Part shown: in pieces, positions 1-5,608 of the stretch | How positions within the stretch are numbered: the first letter of the stretch is position 1 | Layout: each line of letters starts with the position of its first letter | NCBI GenBank assembly: GCA_019312705.1 | Contig: JAFDCW010000709.1 | Span: 1 to 5,608, forward strand | Origin: Deltaproteobacteria bacterium | Lineage (GTDB): Bacteria; Myxococcota; Polyangia; Polyangiales; B10-G4 | Direction: 5' to 3' | Length of the DNA: 5,608 nucleotides | Notes under the pieces: model-generated | Databases searched by the model: none | What the model was told of the DNA's origin: nothing | What the model saw: the letters and a program-made list of their open reading frames with translations, nothing else | Position numbers and translations under genes: made by a program

Positions 1-1
1 C

Positions 2-1246
2 GTCGATGCCCGCGCGGTCGACCCGCGCCTCGGCGGCGAGGAGGCCCTCGACGAACTCGTCGCCGTCGCCCACGAGCACGGCATTCGCATCCTGATGGAC
101 CTAGTGGTCAACCACGTGCACGAGGACCATCCGTACTACCGAGACCACCCGACCTGGTTCAATACCGGGTGCATCTGCGGGACCGGCGGCTGCGATTGGA
201 CCGAGCGGCGCCTCGACTGCCTCTTCCGGGACTACATGCCCGACCTGAACTGGCAGGTCACGGATGCCTCCGAGCAGGTCATCGAAGACTCGCTCTATTG
301 GCTCGAGCGCTTCGACCTCGACGGCTTCCGCGTCGACGCGGTGAAACACGTCGTCGACGGCGCCATCTTCAACCTCGGCATGCGCGTGCGCGAGCGCTTC
401 GAGACGGCCGGGACGGAGTACTTCCTGATGGGCGAGACCGCCCAGGGTTGGGACTCGTCGTCGGGGCCGACCGAAGGCGGCAACCCGGGCAACTACGACA
501 TCATCTCGCGGTACATCACCCCCGATGGCCTCGACGGCCAGTTCGATTTTGTCCTCTACTACGCGGCGGCACTCCAGTTTCTCGGCGATACGCCCGGGCG
601 CGGCATGGCCCACGTGGACTTCTGGACCCAGGCGTCGATGGAGCAGTACCCCCGCGGGTCGGTGATGACGCCGTACATAGGCTCCCACGACACCCAACGC
701 TTCCTCACGCTCCAGGCTCACCCGGGCCAGGCAAACAACAAGTGGGACGACCTGCCGCCGGCGCCGGACTGGGACGAGCCCTACGACCGCATGTACGTCG
801 CCCTCGCGTGGCTGATGGCGATCCCCGGCGCGCCATTGCTCTAATACGGGGACGAGTATGGCGAGTTCGGCGGCGCCGACCCCGACAACCGTCACGTCAT
901 GCGCTTCGACGGCAGCCTCAACGGTCGCGAGCAGAACCAACTCGACCGCGTGCGTCGCCTCGGCCGCGCCCGGGCCGACCTGGTCGGCCTCAGGCGTGGC
1001 GCCTACCGCACGCTCCACGCCGACGATGACCTCTGGGTCGTGGCCCGGGGGGAGGGCGAAGATTTGGTCCTCGTCGTCTTGAATCGCGGCGCCGCGCCCC
1101 GCTCCGAGTCCATCCCCGTCCCGGCCGACGTTGCCGCCGAGGGGCGCTCCTTCGCGGACGCCCTCGCCGGGGGCGCGACGCCAACCGTCGAGCGGGCGGC
1201 CATTTCGCTGACGATTCCGGGCCGCAGCGCGCTTTATCTTCATTGA
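2..1246 (+). pseudogene. GH13 alpha-amylase-family glycosyl hydrolase, 5'-partial, interrupted by an in-frame TAA
   Basis: Retaining alpha-glucan hydrolase or transglycosylase of family GH13; the start lies left of the window. Frame 2 is open from the edge and shows the family's conserved regions in order: DLVVNH (region I, from base 98), GFRVDAVKH (region II, nucleophile Asp at 335-337), FLMGETAQG (region III, acid/base Glu at 434-436) and YIGSHD (region IV, stabilising Asp at 689-691). A TAA at 842-844 then falls inside the strand-8 motif GxPxxYYGxE, read here as GAPLL-stop-YGDEYG. The same frame continues without damage for 133 codons, through the C-terminal beta domain (LVLVVLNRG, then a typical IPGRSALYLH end), to TGA at 1244-1246. 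The stop sits where the family normally has Tyr, so a single TAC/TAT to TAA change explains it. As written, the product would lose barrel strand 8 and the C-domain and probably not fold. Four Cys in the domain B region (170-220) suggest an exported enzyme. The family is certain; the exact substrate is not. Either a recent pseudogene or a sequence error. Confidence 0.9.
842..844 (+). other. In-frame TAA stop codon interrupting the GH13 gene
   Basis: The codon lies between GAPLL and YGDEYG, replacing the first Tyr of the usual YYGDE. Frame, amino-acid pattern and GC-rich wobble positions continue on both sides, so this is a point substitution and not a frameshift. The four complete gene ends visible in this window use TGA (1246, 2734, 3300) and TAG (2844), never TAA. 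Confidence 0.9.
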
Positions 1247-1250
1247 TCTC

Positions 1251-1270
1251 AGCGCGTCCCGGGGCGCGTT
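1251..1270. terminator. GC-rich inverted repeat between the amylase and VWA genes
   Basis: Bases 1251-1260 and 1261-1270 are nearly perfect inverted complements centred on CCC|GGG, with two G-T wobble pairs. This would give a short hairpin just after the amylase stop. No T-run follows, so it is at best a weak or factor-assisted terminator, or an RNA-end stabiliser. It could equally be chance in GC-rich DNA. Confidence 0.25.
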
Positions 1271-1316
1271 AGATCATTCTCACATGAGGCGCGTCTAGCT
1301 CTCCCCATGCACCAAC

Positions 1317-1323
1317 GGGAGAA
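1317..1323 (+). promoter_or_regulatory. Ribosome binding site deciding the VWA lipoprotein start
   Basis: GGGAGAA lies four bases before ATG 1328. It falls inside the longer reading that would begin at ATG 1307. It supports 1328 as the start, which also puts the signal peptide directly at the N-terminus. Confidence 0.5.
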
Positions 1324-1327
1324 GCTC

Positions 1328-2734
1328 ATGCGCGCCTTGTTCACCTTTTTCGTCCTCGCGTCCGTGGCCCTGGTGGTGGGGTGTGGCGGCTCCGCAGCGG
1401 CCCAGAGCGTCGATCGGTCCCAGATGCGGGTCGTCGTCGAGGATGGCTCCGGGGCCCATGTAGCGGGCGCCGGGGGCGCTTGGATCGGCGGATCTGCAGC
1501 CCAGACGCGGATCGTGATCGGCGCCGACGGAGAGACCTACATCGGTGTATGGGTCGACGCGCCCCAGAACGTCGCCGTCGGCCGCCGCCAGCCCATGGCG
1601 CTGTCGTTGGTCGTCGATACGTCGGGCTCGATGGAGGGGCAGAAGATCCAGAATGCGCGCATGGCTGCGGCGAGCCTCGTCGAGAGCTTGCGTACCGGGG
1701 ACATCGTCTCGATCTATGCGTTCAGCAACGGCGTGACCGAGATCTCGCCTTTGACGACGGTCACCGCGGCGAACCGCGGCATGCTCGTTCAACAGGTCAA
1801 CAACATCCGGGCCCTCGGCGGCACCAACATGTACGACGGCATCCGAGTCGGCGAGGACCGCCTCGCCCAGGCCCCGGCGACCCATCCCATCCGCCGCCTG
1901 GTGATCATCTCCGACGGGCGTGCCAACATCGGGCCCTCGGACCCCCAGAGTCTCGGGGCCCTCGCCGCCCAGGGCACGGAGTGGGGCGCCCAGATCTCCG
2001 CCATCGGCGTTGGCCTCGACTACGACGAGCGGATCCTCGCGGCCCTCGCCGTGCGCAGCGCTGGCCGCATGTACCACCTCGAACACCCGGCCCAGATGGC
2101 GATGATCCTCGAACAAGAGCTCGAGCTCCTCGGTCGGACGATCGCCACCAATACGATCATCGAGATCTTGCCCGCCCACGGCGTGCGCATCCTCGGGGTC
2201 GAGTCGACGGGCGGCACCGTCGAGAACGGCCGGGTTCGCGTCAACATCGGCGCCCTTCACGCGGGGCAGCGCCGCGAGGTGCTCTTGCGCGCCGAGATCG
2301 ACACCGAAAGCCTCGGCCGCCACCCGGTTGGCACGGCTCGTTTGAGCTTCGATGGGCCGACCGGCGAGCGCCAGGTCCAGCGCGTGGACCTCGGCTACGA
2401 GGTCGTCCGGAACCGCGGCGCCGCCGCCCGGAGCAGCGTGCCGCGGGTCGCTGGCCTCGTCGCCAACCACGAGGCCGCCCAGGCTCAGCTCCGCGCCGTC
2501 GTCGCCCTCAATGAGGGCCGCGCCGAGGAAGCCGCTCGGGAGTTCGACTTCGCCGCCGATACCATCCAGGGTGCCGCGGCGGTCCAGGCTCCCGGTGAGC
2601 GTCGGCGGATGATGGAGCGCCAGCGTTCGATCCGCGGCCAGGGCCAACGCGCCAGGCGGCCCATGAGCGCCCCCGCCGCGCGGTCGCTGTCGCTCGAGGC
2701 GAACGACGACGCGATGAGCGGCATGGGGTACTGA
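1328..2734 (+). CDS. VWA (von Willebrand factor A) domain lipoprotein
   Basis: Probable envelope-anchored protein of 468 residues with a metal-dependent adhesion domain for protein or ligand binding. Residues 1-19 form a lipoprotein signal: MRALF, a hydrophobic core (FTFFVLASVALVV) and the lipobox VVGC with Cys19. A short beta-rich segment follows. The VWA domain spans about residues 89-268 with a complete MIDAS: DTSGS (97-101), Thr166 in GGTNMYDG and Asp196 in ISDGRAN. Residues about 272-365 look like a beta-sandwich (for example RVRVNIGALHAGQRREVLLR), and a helical Ala/Glu-rich stretch (NHEAAQAQLRAVVALNEGRA) follows. The end is a basic, disordered-looking tail closing in DDAMSGMGY. The arrangement resembles the YfbK-like, 'Ca-activated chloride channel homologue' VWA proteins, whose role is poorly known; nothing here shows channel activity. 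ATG 1307 would add seven residues before the signal and is less likely. The gene lies about 80 bases after the amylase on the same strand, so co-transcription is possible. Confidence 0.88.
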   Translation: MRALFTFFVLASVALVVGCGGSAAAQSVDRSQMRVVVEDGSGAHVAGAGGAWIGGSAAQTRIVIGADGETYIGVWVDAPQNVAVGRRQPMALSLVVDTSGSMEGQKIQNARMAAASLVESLRTGDIVSIYAFSNGVTEISPLTTVTAANRGMLVQQVNNIRALGGTNMYDGIRVGEDRLAQAPATHPIRRLVIISDGRANIGPSDPQSLGALAAQGTEWGAQISAIGVGLDYDERILAALAVRSAGRMYHLEHPAQMAMILEQELELLGRTIATNTIIEILPAHGVRILGVESTGGTVENGRVRVNIGALHAGQRREVLLRAEIDTESLGRHPVGTARLSFDGPTGERQVQRVDLGYEVVRNRGAAARSSVPRVAGLVANHEAAQAQLRAVVALNEGRAEEAAREFDFAADTIQGAAAVQAPGERRRMMERQRSIRGQGQRARRPMSAPAARSLSLEANDDAMSGMGY

Positions 2735-2843
2735 AGGGTGTGGCCAGCCGGAACGACTCGCCTTGCACCGTCACCATCTGGGTATCTCAGTACGGTACTG
2801 GTGACCGTAGACACCTTCGATGACGAGATCGAGTGGGCCTGGC
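2735..2843. other. Convergent intergenic region with overlapping dyads
   Basis: The stretch separates the 3' ends of the VWA gene (+) and the small gene (-). It holds GTCACCA at 2770-2776 matched by TGGTGAC at 2799-2805, AGTAC-G-GTACT at 2789-2799, and TACGGT at 2791-2796 matched by ACCGTA at 2804-2809. These pairings overlap and exclude one another. None is followed by a T-run, so a bidirectional terminator is possible but unproven. I see no gene here. Confidence 0.3.
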
Positions 2844-3221
2844 CTACTCGCCCCACTGCACGGTGACCGTGCTGAAGTCGTCGCTCTCGGGCCACTTGAT
2901 GCCGGCGAGTTCGGCGGCCTTCGTATCCCGGAAGTCCTTGGATGCGACGACGACGAAATGGTCGCCCTTCTTCGCCCACGCGATCGTCGGGTTGTCCTGG
3001 GGGCCGTAGTCGTCATCGTCCCGGGCCAGGCTGATCACCGCGACGATTGCTTGGTCACCCTCCCGATAGAGCTTGGCGTTTCCGGTCGAGTTCCATGTTT
3101 GATAGAAGCTCGAATCGAGCGTTTCGCCCACGAATTGGATGAGGGCGTTGGCGAAGTCCTTGCCGTCCATCGCGCCGTCGACCACAAAAAATAAGCCGCG
3201 GTCATGAACGGCGCTCTCCAA
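2844..3221 (-). CDS. Hypothetical protein of about 125 residues, start uncertain
   Basis: I do not recognise the family. The frame is convincing because the wobble position is about 80% G or C when read on the minus strand, clearly richer than the wobble position of the competing plus-strand frame. The product is soluble and acidic-to-neutral with alternating hydrophobic strands (AIVAVISLA, HFVVVASKDF), an Asp run (RDDDD), aromatic residues (FYQTWN, KWPE, VQWGE end) and no signal peptide or membrane segment. It ends at TAG 2844-2846. The start given is TTG 3219-3221, which has no Shine-Dalgarno sequence. The frame is open back to the peptidase stop at 3300-3302, and GC-rich wobble usage continues upstream to about base 3269, so the true N-terminus is probably longer. 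One extra G in the GGG at 3267-3269 would join it to ATG 3278-3280 and give MRIEGKVRPPDTVDSF ahead of the present start. It follows the M23 gene in tandem and may be co-transcribed with it. Its function is unknown. Confidence 0.6.
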   Translation of the reverse strand: MESAVHDRGLFFVVDGAMDGKDFANALIQFVGETLDSSFYQTWNSTGNAKLYREGDQAIVAVISLARDDDDYGPQDNPTIAWAKKGDHFVVVASKDFRDTKAAELAGIKWPESDDFSTVTVQWGE

Positions 3222-3299
3222 GTTGGGGTCGGGGAAGGAGTCTACGGTATCCGGTGGGCGGACCTTCCCTCGATGCGCATGCGAGGTTGGATGCCGTCC

Positions 3300-4304
3300 T
3301 CATCGCCCCAGTTCGTCGACAAAGACGACCCCGTCGAAGTCGCGCCGCGAAAAGGGCAGATCGAGGCGCGGCTCGCGGCGGTGCTCACCCTCGTAGACCC
3401 GCACCCGCGACGTGAAGCGGGTCGGATAGTAGTTCATCTCGATGATGGTGCGAGCGGCCCGGGCGCTCAGGGGCTCGATGGCTGCGAGGCGAGCGCGGGT
3501 CGACTCCGTCCTGCAGGCGGCAATCGCGTCATCGACGCGCGTTTCGGAGTAGGTCGAAGGTGAAAACTGGGTTGGGCCGCCTTCGTCGTCTTCATTGGCT
3601 TCTTGGTCTGCTTGGTCTTGTCGACCGACCGGCGTTGGCAGGGCTCCGCCGCGCCAGAGCGATTCATCGGCACCACGGGGGAAGGGGTCTACCGGCACTC
3701 CGTCGAGCCACGTATTGAGATGGATGTGCGGCACCCCGAAGGGGAAGGTCACGAAGCCGTCGAGGCCGCTGTACCCGGAGAGTGCGATGGCCTCGCCCCT
3801 ACCGAGGACCTGGCCCTCTGTCACCAGGGCCCGGGCCAGGTGCGCCGAGCAGGTCATGAGGCCGTCGCCGTGGTCGATGAAGATCTTCAGTCCTCCCCGG
3901 TTGAACTCGGAGACGATCGAGACGACCTCGCCCGGTGCCGTGGTCAGCACGCGGGTTCCGACCGGGATCGAAAGGTCCGTGCCGTTGTGGCTGTCGTAGG
4001 TCAGGCCTCGGCCGCGAAAGTCCTCGACCTGGGTCTGCTTCACCGACCAACCGTTTTCGACCGGGGTCTGCCGGTGGTTGAAGAGGTTGGTGAGGATCAC
4101 TTTCCTTTCGATGAAGGGTCGGCCGCGCCAGAGGGGCATCGCGACGCGGGGGCGCAGGAGCCGGAGGCTCGACAGGTCGAAGCGGCTCGGCGGCACGTCT
4201 TGTTGGCCTCTGATGGCGACCATCGCTTGGCGGTAGCGCTCGCGCCACGGGGAGAGGCCGAGGGCCTCCCCAAAAAACCGGAGCGGTGGGTGGTTCGTCG
4301 CCAT
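3300..4304 (-). CDS. M23 family (LytM/peptidoglycan endopeptidase-type) metallopeptidase
   Basis: Predicted zinc endopeptidase of the fold that cuts peptidoglycan cross-links; 334 residues from ATG 4302-4304. The domain covers about residues 65-215 and has every expected ligand: His106 and Asp110 in SHNGTDLSIPVGTRV, His155 in TCSAHL, and the His193-x-His195 pair in GVPHIHLNTW, along with the glycine turns of the LytM beta-sheet. N-terminal residues 1-60 are helical and basic-aromatic (LSPWRERYRQAM). The C-terminal 100 residues contain an acidic Gln/Asp linker (DQADQEANEDDEGG) and an unrecognised region ending in VVFVDELGR. No signal peptide or transmembrane segment is visible from either possible start, which is odd for an envelope enzyme. 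ATG 4380-4382 would add 26 residues but overlaps the divergent PLP gene's start codon, and that stretch lacks wobble GC bias, so 4304 is preferred. Catalytic competence looks intact; the substrate and cellular location are unproven. It may instead cut another peptide or need non-classical export. Confidence 0.87.
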   Translation of the reverse strand: MATNHPPLRFFGEALGLSPWRERYRQAMVAIRGQQDVPPSRFDLSSLRLLRPRVAMPLWRGRPFIERKVILTNLFNHRQTPVENGWSVKQTQVEDFRGRGLTYDSHNGTDLSIPVGTRVLTTAPGEVVSIVSEFNRGGLKIFIDHGDGLMTCSAHLARALVTEGQVLGRGEAIALSGYSGLDGFVTFPFGVPHIHLNTWLDGVPVDPFPRGADESLWRGGALPTPVGRQDQADQEANEDDEGGPTQFSPSTYSETRVDDAIAACRTESTRARLAAIEPLSARAARTIIEMNYYPTRFTSRVRVYEGEHRREPRLDLPFSRRDFDGVVFVDELGR

Positions 4305-4380
4305 ATCCGAGTATTGTCCGACTGGTGGGCAGATCGCCAGGTGGCGGGCCGCCCCCGGCGCGCATACATCGAGGCCCAGC
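4305..4380. promoter_or_regulatory. Divergent intergenic region of the M23 and PLP genes
   Basis: If the peptidase starts at 4304, these 76 bases are the only space for promoters of both divergent genes. On the plus strand GAGG at 4371-4374 lies six bases before ATG 4381 and is a plausible ribosome binding site. A five-base dyad GGCGG-G-CCGCC occurs at 4343-4353. I cannot pick out convincing -35/-10 boxes on either strand. The promoter role is inferred from gene orientation only. Confidence 0.35.
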
Positions 4381-5608
4381 ATGACATCTGATCACCGACG
4401 CAAGAGCATCAACGGCAAGCCCCTTCGTCCCGAGTCCATGATGATGCGCTATGGCTACGACCCGCATCTGTCCGAGGGAGCGCTGAAGCCGCCGATCTTC
4501 CAGACCTCGACCTTTGCCTTCCGAACCGCAGAGGATGGCAAGGCGTTCTTCGAAGTGGCGTATGGCCTCCGGGAGCGCGCCCCCGGCGAACACCTCGGGC
4601 TGATCTACAGTCGCCTGAACAATCCCGACCTCGAGGTCCTCGAAGACCGCATGACACTCTGGGACGGCGGCGACGCCGCCGCGGTCTTCGATAGTGGCAT
4701 GGCGGCGATCACCACGAGCCTCTTGACCTTCGCCCGCCCCGGCGACGTGCTGCTCTACACCGAGCCGGTCTACGGCGGCACCCATCACTTCATTCAGCAC
4801 GTATTGAATGAGTTCGGCGTGGCGGCCATCGCCATCCCCAGCGGGGTAGATATCGCCGGTGTCGAAGACGAGCTTCGCGAAGCAGTCGCGGGGCGTCGCG
4901 TGGCGGCCGGGCTCATCGAAACCCCAGCCAACCCGACCAACGCTCTGGTGGACATCGAATCCGTGTCCCGCTTCGTTCACAGCTTCGCGACCGACGACCA
5001 CCGCCCCGTCGTGATGGTCGACAATACTTTTCTCGGCCCCCTCTGGCAGCATCCCCTCCAACACGGGGCGGACGTGGTTCTCTATTCCGCGACGAAGTTC
5101 ATCGGGGGCCACAGCGACGTGATCGCCGGCGTGGCCGTGGGCGGCAAGGAGTGCATGGCGAAAATCACCGCCATGCGGACCTTCCTCGGGACCATGGCCG
5201 GGCCCTGGACCGGGTGGCTGCTCATGCGCAGCCTCGAGACGCTCAAGATGCGCATGACGGCGCAGATGAAGAACGCGCGCTACGTGGCGGACTTCCTCGC
5301 CGACCACCCGAAAGTGGCGAAGGTCAACTACCTCGGCCACATCGAAGCGGGCCATCCGATGTACCAGGTATACCGGCGGCAGTGTGAATCCCCGGGCTCC
5401 CTCGTCTCCTTCGAGGTTCGCGGGGGAGAGAAGTCGGCCTTCGAATTCCTGAATGCCCTCCAGCTGGTGCATCTGGCGGTCAGCCTGGGCGGCACGGAAT
5501 CGTTGGCGGAGCATCCGGCCTCGATGACCCACGCCGGGTACGACGCGGACTACAAGAAGAAGCTCGGGATCTCCCAGGGGCTGGTCCGGCTCTCGGTCGG
5601 AGTCGAGC
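4381..5608 (+). CDS. Cystathionine gamma-synthase/methionine gamma-lyase-family PLP enzyme, 3'-partial
   Basis: PLP-dependent transsulfuration-type enzyme (Cys/Met metabolism family), acting in the cytoplasm on sulfur amino acids. 409 codons are visible and the frame runs off the right edge at LVRLSVGVE, probably fewer than about 25 residues from the end. Motifs in order: PPIFQTSTFAF (near 38-48); YSRLNNP (76-82), the Tyr and Arg that contact the neighbouring subunit's cofactor phosphate; SGMAAI (105-110); PVYGGT (129-134), with the ring-stacking Tyr131; VDNTFLGP, with Asp214 for the pyridine nitrogen; SATKFIGGHSDV, with Schiff-base Lys239 (codon 5095-5097); SLGGTESLAEHP; and Arg403 for the substrate carboxylate. 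Classic methionine gamma-lyases carry Cys after YG, whereas here it is Gly, so the exact reaction (gamma-synthase, cystathionine lyase or other gamma-elimination) is open. Extra residues (YGLRERAPGEHLGL) precede YSR and mark a subfamily. ATG 4381 has GAGG six bases upstream and is favoured over ATGs at 4438-4444. Transcribed divergently from the M23 gene; no pathway partner is visible. Confidence 0.92.
   Translation, partial: MTSDHRRKSINGKPLRPESMMMRYGYDPHLSEGALKPPIFQTSTFAFRTAEDGKAFFEVAYGLRERAPGEHLGLIYSRLNNPDLEVLEDRMTLWDGGDAAAVFDSGMAAITTSLLTFARPGDVLLYTEPVYGGTHHFIQHVLNEFGVAAIAIPSGVDIAGVEDELREAVAGRRVAAGLIETPANPTNALVDIESVSRFVHSFATDDHRPVVMVDNTFLGPLWQHPLQHGADVVLYSATKFIGGHSDVIAGVAVGGKECMAKITAMRTFLGTMAGPWTGWLLMRSLETLKMRMTAQMKNARYVADFLADHPKVAKVNYLGHIEAGHPMYQVYRRQCESPGSLVSFEVRGGEKSAFEFLNALQLVHLAVSLGGTESLAEHPASMTHAGYDADYKKKLGISQGLVRLSVGVE

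Noticed and set aside
842..844. Genetic-code reassignment of TAA to Tyr
   Set aside because: A single instance in one gene; no known bacterial precedent that I can name; point mutation or sequence error is simpler.
101..1243. Long minus-strand open frame opposite the amylase
   Set aside because: Its Arg/Val/Ala/His-rich product has no family motifs and mirrors the GH13 frame, a usual by-product of GC-rich wobble positions.
1295..2647. 450-codon minus-strand open frame opposite the VWA gene
   Set aside because: The plus strand carries a lipobox, a complete MIDAS and normal domain order; the antisense product has no recognisable motif.
2820..3194. Plus-strand 124-codon open frame opposite the small minus-strand gene
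   Set aside because: Its third codon positions are much poorer in G/C than its first, which is the pattern expected if the minus-strand frame is the coding one.
3222..3302. TGA readthrough joining the M23 protein to the small downstream gene, which share a frame
   Set aside because: The first ten or so codons after the TGA lack GC-rich wobble usage, and the M23 protein already ends plausibly; a separate gene is more likely.
4305..4382. 26-residue N-terminal extension of the M23 protein from ATG 4382
   Set aside because: It overlaps the divergent PLP start codon, shows no wobble GC bias and no signal peptide; the start at 4304 is more economical.
3799..5532. 577-codon minus-strand open frame spanning the M23 and PLP genes
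   Set aside because: It runs antisense to a clear PLP enzyme and out of frame through the M23 gene; the product is low-complexity His/Arg/Gly-rich.

Overview
The window is GC-rich bacterial DNA with G or C at most third codon positions. It carries five protein-coding loci and no RNA gene, CRISPR array, insertion sequence or other mobile element that I can support. Gene content is a secreted-type GH13 amylase with a cysteine cluster, a von Willebrand A-domain lipoprotein, an M23-type peptidase and a cystathionine gamma-synthase-family enzyme. Together with the base composition this suggests a Gram-negative bacterium of the Myxococcota/'deltaproteobacterial' kind, perhaps a metagenome contig. 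That placement is an inference and is weak.

Layout. (1) Bases 2-1246, + strand: the 3' part of a GH13 alpha-amylase-family gene, cut by the left window edge. All three catalytic carboxylates are visible, but an in-frame TAA at 842-844 interrupts the conserved strand-8 motif, and the reading frame then continues intact to TGA at 1244-1246. (2) Bases 1328-2734, + strand: a lipoprotein with a complete MIDAS metal site in a VWA domain. (3) Bases 2735-2843: a short convergent intergenic stretch with overlapping small dyads. (4) Bases 2844-3221, - strand: a small unrecognised protein whose start is unclear. (5) Bases 3300-4304, - strand: an M23 (LytM-type) metallopeptidase with all zinc and catalytic residues but no visible signal peptide. 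(6) Bases 4305-4380: the divergent intergenic region. (7) Bases 4381-5608, + strand: a PLP-dependent cystathionine gamma-synthase/methionine gamma-lyase-family enzyme, cut by the right edge just before its C-terminus.

The genes do not form an obvious pathway. The amylase and VWA genes are co-directional and may be transcribed together. The peptidase and the small gene lie in tandem on the other strand, and the PLP enzyme is transcribed divergently from the peptidase. I see no convincing new multi-gene system. The most notable points are two apparent lesions: the nonsense codon in the amylase, and a start region of the small gene that one extra G would repair. They may be real mutations or sequence errors. 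The unknown small protein beside an apparently cytoplasmic M23 peptidase is also worth a look.
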